DNA of 64,000 bases from Nostoc sp. S13. Lineage in GTDB: Bacteria; Cyanobacteriota; Cyanobacteriia; Cyanobacteriales; Nostocaceae. Positions 32,999-42,038 of the stretch are shown in pieces. Position numbers and translations under genes: made by a program. The notes under the pieces are model-generated. The model was not told the DNA's origin, made no database searches, and saw nothing but the letters and a program-made list of their open reading frames with translations. The stretch is taken from positions 1 through 64,000 of the forward strand of contig NZ_JAQYWQ010000012.1 in NCBI RefSeq assembly GCF_029379315.1. The letters are read 5' to 3'. The first letter of the stretch is position 1. Every line of letters starts with the position of its first letter.

Positions 32999-34362
32999 GA
33001 AGGCATTCCTATTTTTTGTAAAACTTCTATTGCTAATAATTCCATTTCTTGAGCAGAAGTACAATTTGGTTTAAAATCAAGCACAGACCTGGGATCAGGT
33101 ATTTCCATGTTACCTATAACTTTAACTTGTTCGCCGCATTTTGCTAGATCCTCTCTTTCATATATGACACTATCCATCACATTCAAACCATAACGTTTTG
33201 TAATCTGTTCTATACGTTTTGGTAAAGTAGATTGGATAAATCTAGCATTGGTTGAAATTTTGCAAGGAAGAACACCAAGTATTTCAATGGGTACTTTACT
33301 AATATATTTTCTAAACTTATCAGTTCGCTTAATAAACTCCTTTACATTTAATAGCCCTTGATTGGCAAAAGGCTTTAAATCAGAAGGAATAAGTAAATAG
33401 TCAGATGTTATTAAAGCAATTTCTGAAAAAAGATCAATAGCAGGAGGCGTATCAAGTATAACAATATCATAATTATCTTCTATCATCTTGAACTTTCCAA
33501 TTAACATCATCTTACTATCAGGCAGTTGATTAAGTTCCGATTCATACTTCATTAAGTTAATATGAGAAGGAACCACATCAATCTCTGGTTGAGTAAATAG
33601 AGATTTCTTAGCAACTTCTTTTATAGGAAAAGAGTCTTCTGATAGTAAAACGTGACTAATATTACAGTCTTTTAAATCATCTAATTCTTCATCATCAAAT
33701 CTAATTAATCCCGTCGCCAATGTAGTATTAGCCTGGCTATCTAAATCAATGATTAACACCCTCTTTCCTTTCTTTCGTAGGGCAGCTGCCAAATTAACAG
33801 TAACAGTCGTTTTACCCACACCGCCTTTATTATGATAAACCGCAATTGTTTTCATTGAATGTTGCCTCTTTGTTTTCAAATTTAAATTATTTTCAGTTAT
33901 TTGAACTTCTGGCTTATTTATTAACTGTCCTTCTTTAAAACTCTCTCTACCAATCAAACCTTTAATTTTATCTATCTTTATCTCAACTTCCTTCCCAGAA
34001 CATTGAAATACTAATTGAATATCGTATTGCGATTTTTGATAAATTCTAATCTCTTTGCCATTAGTCAACAATCCATATTTGACATTCAAGCTGGTTAAAT
34101 AATGCCTGAGTCGATGTACATGATTATTTAAGTTTTGTTTGGGATGCTTTGCCTCCATGACGACACTCAACGGTGAGTTTGCATCTAAGACAAAGGGAAT
34201 AACTTGTGCGGCAAATGCTAAAAAATCTAAGCGGATGCTACCGAGGGCAACTTCTTGATGCCAGGTGTCAGGAGTATAACCTAGCTGCGGTAGCAAATAT
34301 TGCACTATAAGTTTGCTTTCAACTTCGCTTTCGTTACGGCATAGCTCAGGATTAAAAGGCAA
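32995..34362 (-). CDS. PD-(D/E)XK (HsdR_N-like) domain fused to ParA ATPase
   Basis: A 455-residue fusion. Residues 1-125 look like the N-terminal nuclease domain of type I restriction R subunits: Glu15 in ESEVESKL, LGYTPDTWHQEV, Asp46 in IRLDFLAF, then Glu70-x-Lys72 in VVMEAKHP and LLTNGKEIRIY. Residues 170-455 are a ParA/MinD-type ATPase: KGGVGKTT (179-186), DLDSQANTT and VILDTPPAIDLFSEIAL. An internal Met170 marks where a free ParA would begin. It overlaps the downstream ParB-like gene by 4 bases. Cell-cycle ParA lacks such a nuclease domain, so a mobile-element or defence role is plausible but inferred. Confidence 0.85.
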   Translation of the reverse strand: MPFNPELCRNESEVESKLIVQYLLPQLGYTPDTWHQEVALGSIRLDFLAFAAQVIPFVLDANSPLSVVMEAKHPKQNLNNHVHRLRHYLTSLNVKYGLLTNGKEIRIYQKSQYDIQLVFQCSGKEVEIKIDKIKGLIGRESFKEGQLINKPEVQITENNLNLKTKRQHSMKTIAVYHNKGGVGKTTVTVNLAAALRKKGKRVLIIDLDSQANTTLATGLIRFDDEELDDLKDCNISHVLLSEDSFPIKEVAKKSLFTQPEIDVVPSHINLMKYESELNQLPDSKMMLIGKFKMIEDNYDIVILDTPPAIDLFSEIALITSDYLLIPSDLKPFANQGLLNVKEFIKRTDKFRKYISKVPIEILGVLPCKISTNARFIQSTLPKRIEQITKRYGLNVMDSVIYEREDLAKCGEQVKVIGNMEIPDPRSVLDFKPNCTSAQEMELLAIEVLQKIGMPS

Positions 34363-34625
34363 TATTTTCTACCTCTAAATAATTCTTGAACTTGGGACAA
34401 AACCTGATATTTGCTCGATTATGGCATAGCCTTAATTATTTTGAGTGATATAAATCACTTAGGAAAAGAGAAAAAATCATCATAATATTAGTACTTTTGC
34501 TGATAAAATAACCACTTTTGAGAGCTAGCCATATTTAAAATTAACAGGCTATATATGTATTTCCCCATTACCCCTGTAAATGGCTAGAATCAAAGTGTTT
34601 AGTTAACCTATTTGCGCTAAAGGTT

Positions 34626-34997
34626 TTGGCTACTGTATCTTGTCCCCACTGCCATCAACTCGTTAATAGTCAAGCTATTAATTGTCCCTATTGCCGGACG
34701 ACACTCAAAGCTTACGGTCATCCCGGTATTCCACTGCACCGCGCCACTAGGGACGGGTATCTATGCGACACTTGCACTTATGAGGCTGATGATACTTGCA
34801 ATTTTCCCCAGCGTCCCTATGCCAAAGACTGTACCCTCTACCAAAATATTGAAGAGACAAAGTTAGAGTTGGAACAGCAGCGTTACACTAACAGTTTTGC
34901 ATTAACTGTGAAAAGTTGGGTAAAACGCAATCAAGCTTTGCTGTTGCTATTAGGTTTATTATTGGTCTGTTTGTTGTTCGTTATATTAAGACCTTGA
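34626..34997 (+). CDS. Zinc-ribbon protein with C-terminal membrane helix
   Basis: A 123-residue protein. It opens with the double CxxC ribbon VSCPHCHQLVNSQAINCPYC. A second cysteine cluster (LCDTCTYEADDTCNFPQRPYA) may bind another metal ion. A tail anchor, ALLLLLGLLLVCLLFVILRP, ends the chain, placing the ribbons in the cytoplasm or stroma side. The start TTG at 34626 fits the ribbon; no ATG exists before it. It is divergent from the ParA fusion gene. The function is unknown. Confidence 0.8.
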   Translation: MATVSCPHCHQLVNSQAINCPYCRTTLKAYGHPGIPLHRATRDGYLCDTCTYEADDTCNFPQRPYAKDCTLYQNIEETKLELEQQRYTNSFALTVKSWVKRNQALLLLLGLLLVCLLFVILRP

Positions 34998-35166
34998 TTT
35001 GTGTTTTCTGGGGAATAGAGAATATAACGCTTCTCTGTTGAGTTCAATACAGACCTAACAAGAATAGCCCTTCTCTACAAGAAAAGGGGAGTAAAATTCA
35101 AAGCCTCTCTCCTTTTAGGAGAGGTTTGGAGAGAGGTCAAAAATACCCAATCCCCAATCCTAACCT

Positions 35167-37113
35167 TCAAGCTGTGGTGATTTTGGATGCTTCAGCAATA
35201 GGTTCAACTTGTATCGGTGGCGCTTTTTCCTCAAATGCGGCTAAATCGAACCAAAAAGTGGTGCCAATGCCAACTTCACTCACTAGATGGACTTTACTAC
35301 GATGCCTGTCGATGATATTTCTGACAATCGATAAACCTAAACCCGTACCTTCTAGGGTGTGAACTCGGTTTTCTACGCGGAAGAAGCGTTCAAAAATTGA
35401 GTGTTGATCTTCTGTGGCGATGCCAATTCCAGTATCGGAAATTTCAATCCGCACTGGAGAAGATTGGGTGTGACTGGGTTTGAAATCTACTTGGTAGGCG
35501 CGGATTGCGACTTTACCACCGGCTTTTGTAAATTTCAGGGCATTACCAATCAGGTTGCCAAACACTTGTACTAATAGATCATAATTACCCATTACTAAGG
35601 GCAAATTAGGAGCAACTTCTTGAACAAGTTCAACACCTTTATCTTTAGCATTGAGTTGGTAAGTACGCAGTGTTTGCTCGATCGCTTGGGCTAAATCTAC
35701 GCCATCAAAGTTATAATTGCGACCAGATTCGAGTTTTGACAAATCCAAAACATCGTTAACTAGGCGGGTTAGGCGATCGGTTTCATGGTTGACAGTTTGC
35801 AAAAACTCCTGGCGTTCTTGTAAAGCTAAGTCTTCGCCGTAATCGTGCAGGGTTTCAATATAGGTTTTGATGTTAAATAGAGGCGTTCGCAGTTCGTGAG
35901 AAACGTTGCTGATAAATTGACTTTTTGCCTCGTTTAGTTCCACCTCGCGGGTAATATCTTGGATAGTAATCGCAATACCTTTGATACTTTCCCTTTGCAG
36001 GTTGAGTACTGTAGTCAAAAGAATGCGGATCGTTCGTGGGGCGGGTTGCTTAATAAAAATTCGGAATTCGGCGCTTTCGCATTCCCCTGCTGCCATTTCG
36101 TACAAGGGACGGGTGATTTCCATTTGTACTGATGCTGGCAAGTGATGTAACACATTGCAGCCTACCACGTCAGCAGCTTCCCAGCCAAAAATTCGCTGTG
36201 CTGTGGGGTTGACTAAAATCACCTGCATGTTGTTATCAATCAACACAGCACCATCTGCGATCGTTGAAACTAGGGTTTCTAATTTGGCTTTTTCTGCGGT
36301 CAGTTCCTCAATATTCTGTTCTTCATAGCGTTCTAATCGCTCTGCCATTTCATTAAAACTTAAAATTAACTCCCCCAGTTCGCCTCCTAAAGGTAAATCA
36401 ATGCGCTGCTTGAAATTCCCGGTAGCAATTTGTTTCACCCCCACCAGCAGTTCTTTAATCGGCTTAGTGATCGTCAAAGCGTTAATCACTCCTGCCAAAA
36501 TCACCATTACCCAAATCGTGATAAAAACGGCAATGGTGACATCGCGGGTAAAATTGGTGGAAATGACAGCAGTCTGATTCGGGTTGATACCGATCGCTAA
36601 TACACCTAAGTATTTTTTATTGACGATCAGGGGAATAAATACATCGGTAACTGTGCCATCTGGGGTCATGTGTTGCCGCACCATCGGCTTTTCCCCATCA
36701 CCAGGGTAATCTTCTGGCAGTTGTATCCGCCGTTTAATGGTGAGGGAATTTTCTACCTCGGCTTCCCAAAAAGGAATGCCAAAAAAGATTTCCCCGGTTT
36801 CATCAGCGTAGAGCATATAACGCACACTAGAGGTGCTGCTATAGAAGCGCTGGGAAAATCGGGCAACCTCAGTAAGATTATTGTCAGCGACTAGGGGGGC
36901 AACGTTGGCAGCAAGCAGCAGCCCCAAGTCACGGCCAAAGCGGGTGTCATTCATCCGCGCATCCTGCTGAATTGTATTCACAGCCCAGAAGGTCAGACCA
37001 CTCATCACCAACGAAACGACCATTGTGGCTACAGCCAGCAGTTTGGTCTGGAGAGTGAACTCTGACCACCAACTAGCGATCGCATCTCGAATTGTTTTTA
37101 ACAGAGCTAGCAT
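35167..37113 (-). CDS. nblS: Sensor histidine kinase NblS (Hik33/DspA)
   Basis: A 648-residue kinase with the layout of NblS. A first membrane helix (LLAVATMVVSLVMSGLTFWA) is followed by the motif NDTRFGRDLGLLLAANVAPL. Then come a periplasmic domain, a second helix near residue 200, HAMP (ITKPIKELLVGVKQIATGNF) and PAS (about 280-400). The H-box is FISNVSHELRTPLFNIKTY and the ATPase region ends GTGLGLSIVRNIIDRH. In cyanobacteria, NblS controls high-light and nutrient-stress responses, working with RpaB and affecting phycobilisome breakdown genes. It is encoded alone, as is usual. Confidence 0.93.
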   Translation of the reverse strand: MLALLKTIRDAIASWWSEFTLQTKLLAVATMVVSLVMSGLTFWAVNTIQQDARMNDTRFGRDLGLLLAANVAPLVADNNLTEVARFSQRFYSSTSSVRYMLYADETGEIFFGIPFWEAEVENSLTIKRRIQLPEDYPGDGEKPMVRQHMTPDGTVTDVFIPLIVNKKYLGVLAIGINPNQTAVISTNFTRDVTIAVFITIWVMVILAGVINALTITKPIKELLVGVKQIATGNFKQRIDLPLGGELGELILSFNEMAERLERYEEQNIEELTAEKAKLETLVSTIADGAVLIDNNMQVILVNPTAQRIFGWEAADVVGCNVLHHLPASVQMEITRPLYEMAAGECESAEFRIFIKQPAPRTIRILLTTVLNLQRESIKGIAITIQDITREVELNEAKSQFISNVSHELRTPLFNIKTYIETLHDYGEDLALQERQEFLQTVNHETDRLTRLVNDVLDLSKLESGRNYNFDGVDLAQAIEQTLRTYQLNAKDKGVELVQEVAPNLPLVMGNYDLLVQVFGNLIGNALKFTKAGGKVAIRAYQVDFKPSHTQSSPVRIEISDTGIGIATEDQHSIFERFFRVENRVHTLEGTGLGLSIVRNIIDRHRSKVHLVSEVGIGTTFWFDLAAFEEKAPPIQVEPIAEASKITTA

Positions 37114-37715
37114 CTTAAAATAAAGTTGTTAGTAGTCTTTGTTATAAAGCCCAACAACTAAAAAATTAACAGTTAATTTGACAAACGTGTTAGGGGCCTG
37201 GCGAATGCGGGAGTGCTGGGGATATTTCTGTTAAGGTGGTCTTAACGAATTTACCTCATTTCAGCCATCGGAGTTGATGTCCAGTTCAGGATTAACGCCT
37301 TAAACCCCATTTTTTCGCCACAGAATGGTGAATTTTGTTCATAGCGCTTTATTACCGCACGGGTCGCTTAGATATCAGCACGTTTTGTGACTGAGCTTTA
37401 GGCTTACCGAGTGGTTTGTAAGAAGACACCATCGCAAGGATATTACTGCAAAATCTGTGTATAGAGTATCCCATAGCCTATCACTATAATTTTACATTTG
37501 TATCAGGCTATGCCATAGCATTTTAACTTGATTAATGCCCAACTTGCGTAGACTTGACTCGCCGAGTCAAGTCGCTACGCTCCAATTAAAAATTATTAAT
37601 TAAAAATTGCAAGACGCTCGAGGACTCGCTAACGCTTCGCTATCAGTGGTTGCTCTGAACCCACCACTGATTGTAGACTACTGAATCAAAGATTCAGTGA
37701 GAAGTGCGATCGCCT
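37114..37715. other. Spacer between nblS and the protease gene
   Basis: 602 bases without a gene. The left side should hold the nblS promoter. The right part has the palindrome at 37551-37573 and repeat fragments (CGAGGACTCGCTAACGCTTCGC near 37618). Confidence 0.45.
37551..37573. repeat. Palindrome GACTTGACTC/GAGTCAAGTC
   Basis: Ten-base arms around a 3-base centre. Outer GCGTA and TACGC sequences extend the pairing with a small bulge. Confidence 0.75.
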
Positions 37716-37758
37716 TTATGAGGGTACGAATATTCGGGGTGCGATCGCCTCACCCATT
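37716..37758 (-). pseudogene. Severed original C-terminus of the subtilase gene
   Basis: Read on the minus strand, this stretch encodes MGEAIAPRIFVPS and ends in TAA at 37716-37718. Excising the 139-bp element and one ATT copy joins it in frame to DVDSL of the protease repeat, giving DVDSLMGEAIAPRIFVPS. This is strong evidence that the protease once ended here. Confidence 0.8.
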
Positions 37759-37897
37759 AGACTTATCCGGAAATGAGAACTTTATTTGGCTGAAACCTAG
37801 CTCTGGAGAGGGTTTTAGAGGTTCCTGTTTTATATAAGCTAAAAAGCCAGCTATGTAAGGGTTTCAGCTATTTTGAGGTTTATTTGTGGATAAGTCT
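37759..37897. mobile_element. 139-bp inverted-repeat element, copy A
   Basis: The ends AGACTTATCC and GGATAAGTCT are perfect inverted repeats, extended imperfectly to about 40 bases (GGCTGAAACC inside left, GGTTTCAGC inside right). ATT flanks both sides, a 3-bp target duplication. There is no coding capacity. The sequence appears identical to copy B at 47301-47439. Copy A sits inside the last coding repeat of the subtilase gene and supplies its present stop codon. Confidence 0.9.
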
Positions 37898-39876
37898 ATT
37901 AGAGAATCGACATCATAATTATTAAAACTAGCAATAGTCTCTGATGTCAAATATTTTGGCGTTTCTGGGTAGACATCGCCCGCACTTAGACTTGGCTCAG
38001 TGACCGTCGTAGACATTGCCTCACCCATTAGAGAATCGACATCATAATTATTAAAACTAGCAATAGTCTCTGATGTCAAATATTTTGGCGTTTCTGGGTA
38101 GACATCGCCCGCACTTAGACTTGGCTCAGTGACCGTCGTAGACATTGCCTCACCCATTAGAGAATCGACATCATAATTATTAAAACTAGCAATAGTCTCT
38201 GATGTCAAATATTTTGGCGTTTCTGGGTAGACATCGCCCGCACTTAGACTTGGCTCAGTGACCGTCGTAGACATTGCCTCACCCATTAGAGAATCGACAT
38301 CATAATTATTAAAACTAGCAATAGTCTCTGATGTCAAATATTTTGGCGTTTCTGGGTAGACATCGCCCGCACTTAGACTTGGCTCAGTGACCGTCGTAGA
38401 CATTGCCTCACCCATTAGAGAATCGACATCATAATTATTAAAACTAGCAATAGTCTCTGATGTCAAATATTTTGGCGTTTCTGCAACCGCCTGACCCATT
38501 AGAGAACCAAAATTGGAACCATTAAAACTAGAAATTGTCTGTGATGTAAGAGGATTTGCGGTTTGTGCGTCGATGTGTAGCAGATTGCTGTTAGACATTG
38601 CCTGCCTTTTCAGAGAACTAACATCGGAATTATTAAAATTAGAGATTGTAGTTTGTGTATTATTTCTGGCTGTGTCTGCAATCACCTGACTTGCTAGAGA
38701 ACTGACATGAGAAATATTCAAACTAGAGCTTGTAGTTTGTGTACTATTTCCGGCGGTGTCTGCGACAATCTCACGGACTTGGGCATCAGTTAGCTTGGGG
38801 TTAGCACTAAGCATCAGGGCAACTACACCAGCAACATGGGGAGCAGCCATCGACGTACCACTATAAGTAGCATACTGATTATTTGGAACTGAGGAGTAGA
38901 CTTTGACTCCTGGGGCTGTGACGTAGGAAATTTGATTCGTTCCAGAGCGGTTAGAGAAGTCAGCTAGGTTATTATTCCTATCCACTGCCCCAACAGCAAT
39001 TCCCGACTTGGATGCATAGCTGGCGGGATAGTCTGGTGAAGAGCCACCATCATTACCTGCTGCCATGACCACAATCACTCCTTTGCTGCTGGCATAGTCA
39101 ATGGCTGACTCCAGAGTACCATTGGAATAAGCACCTCCTAAACTGAGGTTAATCACGTTAGCTCCATTGTCCACAGCATAATGAATGCCCTTAGCAATGG
39201 AAGTGTCGGAACCAGAGCCAGAGCTATCTAAAACTTTGATAGGCATAATCTTGGCATCATAAGCAATACCAGTGACACCGTAGTTATTATTCTCTCCGGC
39301 GATCGTCCCGGAAACATGAGTGCCATGACCGTTGTCATCTAGGGTGTTGTTGTTATTGTCAACAAAGTTCCAGCCGTGGATATCATCAGCATAGCCATTG
39401 CCATCATCATCTTTACCATTGCCAGCAATTTCCTTGGGATTCGTCCAGATATTATCCTTTAAATCCTCGTGGTTGTAGTCAACTCCAGTATCTATAACAG
39501 CAACAACAACGCCTTTACCTGTATATCCATGTGCCCAAGCTTCCGGTGCTTTAATGAGGTCTGCTCCCCAATTATTGCCACCAAGGTTAGGAACATCAGC
39601 AAAGGTATTCTGACCAGCAGCTCTAGCCACTGCTGCTGCTGCATTAATTAAGCCATAGCCATTGGTGGAGTTATAATTTCCAGTGCTTAAAGCATTAGCA
39701 GTAGCGTTACTGCTATTTTGCAACTGCACATCAGCATCGGTTGAGTTGTAACTACTACGTTTGCTGAAGTTGAGGCTATAGTCATCCTTCGTATTAAAGG
39801 TATCTAATGAGGAGGTTGAAGAGAAATTTAGCTGTTTATTTGACAACAGATTGTGATTAACATCATTACGGAGCAT
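37864..39876 (-). CDS. Subtilisin-like (S8) serine protease with repeat tail, truncated by an element
   Basis: From ATG 39876 the protein has 670 residues. A Ser/Asn-rich N-terminal region without a clear signal peptide precedes the S8 domain. Counting from this ATG, the triad is Asp129 (VIDTGVDYNHEDL), His184 (NGHGTHVSGTIAG) and Ser342 (SGTSMAAPHVAGV). The oxyanion-hole region is VMAAGNDGG. After the catalytic domain come degenerate, then nearly identical 43-residue repeats (PKYLTSETIASFNNYDVDSL). The last repeat is cut: the final residues IDLSTNKPQNS are encoded by the 139-bp element. Calcium-dependent extracellular or periplasmic proteolysis is likely by family. An upstream ATG at 39978 gives a longer, less plausible start. 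Confidence 0.88.
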   Translation of the reverse strand: MLRNDVNHNLLSNKQLNFSSTSSLDTFNTKDDYSLNFSKRSSYNSTDADVQLQNSSNATANALSTGNYNSTNGYGLINAAAAVARAAGQNTFADVPNLGGNNWGADLIKAPEAWAHGYTGKGVVVAVIDTGVDYNHEDLKDNIWTNPKEIAGNGKDDDGNGYADDIHGWNFVDNNNNTLDDNGHGTHVSGTIAGENNNYGVTGIAYDAKIMPIKVLDSSGSGSDTSIAKGIHYAVDNGANVINLSLGGAYSNGTLESAIDYASSKGVIVVMAAGNDGGSSPDYPASYASKSGIAVGAVDRNNNLADFSNRSGTNQISYVTAPGVKVYSSVPNNQYATYSGTSMAAPHVAGVVALMLSANPKLTDAQVREIVADTAGNSTQTTSSSLNISHVSSLASQVIADTARNNTQTTISNFNNSDVSSLKRQAMSNSNLLHIDAQTANPLTSQTISSFNGSNFGSLMGQAVAETPKYLTSETIASFNNYDVDSLMGEAMSTTVTEPSLSAGDVYPETPKYLTSETIASFNNYDVDSLMGEAMSTTVTEPSLSAGDVYPETPKYLTSETIASFNNYDVDSLMGEAMSTTVTEPSLSAGDVYPETPKYLTSETIASFNNYDVDSLMGEAMSTTVTEPSLSAGDVYPETPKYLTSETIASFNNYDVDSLIDLSTNKPQNS
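37967..38483 (-). repeat. 129-bp coding tandem repeats in the protease tail
   Basis: Four almost perfect 129-bp units, each 43 codons, lie between 37967 and 38483, with a partial unit on the left. The DNA identity between units looks near complete, so expansion is recent. Each unit contains GACTTGGCTCAGTGACC followed by GTCGTAGACAT, which resembles the interspersed palindrome at 4121-4170. Confidence 0.9.
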
Positions 39877-40414
39877 AAGTATTTTTCTCTCAAAAATATC
39901 AATCGTTTTTTGACAGTTTGAAGCGTTAAAACCTTTACAAGAAAAAGGTTTTAAGGTGTGAACAAGCTCTATTGTCAATAATTACTATGAAATCTCAGAA
40001 CAAAATGCTAATTTTATTACCAAAAAACATTTTCAAAATAGTACTTTTTCTTAAGAGTCAATTTATCAAGTCAATTTTAAATTATGACTAGTTAAAAAGT
40101 CGAAATTGGTGCAATAGAAAAATTGCATTAAGCTAATCGGCATTCAAGTTGCATAATCAAGGCGGGCAAGATGCCCACCCCACAATATATTCAGAAAATT
40201 CTCATCTACAAATTAGATGGATTTTAGCTTATCCCTCTTTTGTCACTTTGGGAGAATCTAATCGTTCAAACGGTTACGGGGCTAAATCAAAGTCCGAGAA
40301 TTTGGCTGAGATTATTGTTTTCCGAGAGTGACAAAAAAGGGCTAAGACAACAAATACTTGATTTAAAAGCACACCATCCTCATTACGTCTGTAATACAAG
40401 TGTAGAATTTAGGA
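39877..40414. other. Gene-free spacer
   Basis: The right portion near 40150-40185 contains an interspersed segment, GGCGGGCAAGATGCCCACCC, an inverted-repeat type common in cyanobacteria. No gene is supported. The promoter of the protease gene should lie just right of 39876. Confidence 0.4.
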
Positions 40415-40633
40415 TTAATCATCTAATGTGTCTTGCGTCTGTGTATCCATCTTGTACTTTTTAGTATTTTTTTGGCGCTTATCTTCTTTCCATCTCCCTG
40501 TTTTGCGTGCTGCTTCTGTCAGGAGATACTCAATTTGAGCATTAACACTCCTTAATTCATCAGAAGACCATTTTTCCAGCACTTCGTATAACTCAAGGTC
40601 TAAACGCAGTAAAAACCGTTTTTTCTGGCTCAT
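40415..40633 (-). CDS. Ribbon-helix-helix (Arc-like) DNA-binding protein
   Basis: A 72-residue protein. [20 protein letters not shown] gives the beta strand and first helix, and [19 protein letters not shown] the second helix of an Arc-type RHH domain. The C-terminal 25 residues are polar and Lys/Asp/Thr-rich. It starts three bases after the SPFH gene stop on the same strand. RHH genes commonly follow SPFH genes in bacteria, suggesting a functional pair, with the RHH acting as autoregulator or DNA tether. Confidence 0.85.
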   Translation of the reverse strand: MSQKKRFLLRLDLELYEVLEKWSSDELRSVNAQIEYLLTEAARKTGRWKEDKRQKNTKKYKMDTQTQDTLDD

Positions 40634-40636
40634 GTC

Positions 40637-41569
40637 TTAGGTGTAAAGGCTGCCAGTGTTAATCACTGGTTGGATGTTCTGTTCTGAGGTTAGGACAACC
40701 AACAGATTGTTAATCATAGCGGCTTTGCGTTCATCATCCAAGTCAATAATTTGTTGTTCACTGATCCGTTTTAGTGCTTCATCAACCATTCCGACTGCAC
40801 TCTCAACAATTTGCCGCCGTGCATCAATCATTGCTTTGGCTTGTTGACGACGCAGCATCATTTGAGCAATTTCTGGAGCATACGCAAGATGAGAAAGTCT
40901 CGCTTCTAACACTTCAACTCCTGCAACTTCCAGTCTCGCTTGCAATTCTTTTTGGAGGAAAAGCGCGATTTCATCAGGTACTGCACGCAACGAAGGAATT
41001 GATTGTTCATCAGGCGCATCATAAGGATAGCGGATTGCTAGGGCACGTATCGATGTCTCACTCTGGATGGCAACAAATTGCTCGTAGTCATCAACCGCAA
41101 ATGTAGACTTGGCTGATTCTACTACTTGCCACACCACTACGGCTGCAATCTCTATCGGGCTGCCTTGAGCATCATTTACTTTCAATATTTTGCTGTTAAA
41201 GTTGCGAACCCGTAAAGATACCTGACGTTTGTTAGTCAAAGGGTTAGTCCACCAAAATCCTGCTTCCTTGACAGTACCAACGTAACTCCCTAAAAAGACT
41301 AGTACTCTTGCTTGATTTGGCTCAACTGTAAACAAACCCGACAGTGAAGGAATTACTACTACGATAAGTGTCGCCCCTAACCATGCACCCATTTCTGTTA
41401 AATCGGCAAAATCTTCTACCTTATTAAAACTTCTGCCTAATACTTCTATTAATCCCTGTATTGTTGCCCAAACCTGCCAACTGCCAAAAATTGCCAAAGC
41501 CAGGATTATGCTCAAAGCTATGAAGCCGTTGACTTTAAAGGCAGGAAAATCCTCGATTTGCTGCTTCAT
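40637..41569 (-). CDS. SPFH/band-7 domain membrane protein
   Basis: A 310-residue protein with two N-terminal membrane helices ([15 protein letters not shown] and [15 protein letters not shown]). The SPFH domain starts [20 protein letters not shown] and contains [27 protein letters not shown] and [22 protein letters not shown]. It ends [18 protein letters not shown] ([18 protein letters not shown]). Such flotillin/stomatin relatives form membrane rings or scaffolds. It is paired with the RHH gene downstream, probably in one transcript. Confidence 0.9.
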   Translation of the reverse strand: MKQQIEDFPAFKVNGFIALSIILALAIFGSWQVWATIQGLIEVLGRSFNKVEDFADLTEMGAWLGATLIVVVIPSLSGLFTVEPNQARVLVFLGSYVGTVKEAGFWWTNPLTNKRQVSLRVRNFNSKILKVNDAQGSPIEIAAVVVWQVVESAKSTFAVDDYEQFVAIQSETSIRALAIRYPYDAPDEQSIPSLRAVPDEIALFLQKELQARLEVAGVEVLEARLSHLAYAPEIAQMMLRRQQAKAMIDARRQIVESAVGMVDEALKRISEQQIIDLDDERKAAMINNLLVVLTSEQNIQPVINTGSLYT

Positions 41570-41643
41570 TATCTATTCATGTGATCTGTTTTTTAATATC
41601 AAAATGATATCATTGTAATCACAAATAGCAAGTGACCAGCCGT

Positions 41644-41835
41644 CATGGGTGTCAACTTAAGGTAAAACCAGCCTAGAACCAGCTTTTAGAGATTGCTTCG
41701 TTCCCAGTCAGAGACTGGGAATGCATATGGGAGGCGGAGCCTCCAGAATTAGCAACAGAGCCACAAAAAACAGCATTTCCAGCCTCTGGCTGGAAACGAG
41801 GTTTTAAAAGGGTTTCACCTTAAGTTGACACCTAT
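41644..41835. mobile_element. 192-bp inverted-repeat element with 10-bp flanking repeat
   Basis: The left end has GGGTGTCAACTTAAGG and the right end CCTTAAGTTGACACC in inverted orientation, with further pairing inside (TAAAACC against GGTTTCA). The flanks GACCAGCCGT (41634-41643) and GACCAGCTGT (41836-41845) differ by one base and look like a 10-bp target duplication, a size seen in some IS4-type families. The interior contains a palindrome around CAGTCAGAGACTG and GCCTCTGGCTGG. There is no transposase. Confidence 0.75.
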
Positions 41836-41936
41836 GACCAGCTGTACGCCCCTACAGCCGATTCATGTGTTGCAAAGATTTTTGTCAATGATATTAAGAT
41901 TTGGGCAAAGGCAAAAAGCCAGAGCGTCACCAAACA

Positions 41937-41968
41937 GCAAAACGCTCTCTAGGATTGAGAGCGCTTTT
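41937..41968 (-). terminator. Hairpin terminator after the ABC exporter
   Basis: CGCTCTC (41943-41949) pairs with GAGAGCG (41957-41963). The stem is followed by TTTTGC on the minus strand and by CTTTT on the plus strand. It is placed about 70 bases after the ABC exporter stop. Confidence 0.6.
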
Positions 41969-42038
41969 AGTTGAATTTTTGAGGTTAAATAAGGGTTGGC
42001 TACTTATCCAACAGGTGTTAAATCTAGACTTGGCATCA

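Noticed and set aside
32874-33074. Plus-strand frame over the ParA-ParB junction
   Set aside because: It is antisense to two well-supported genes with an ATGA overlap.
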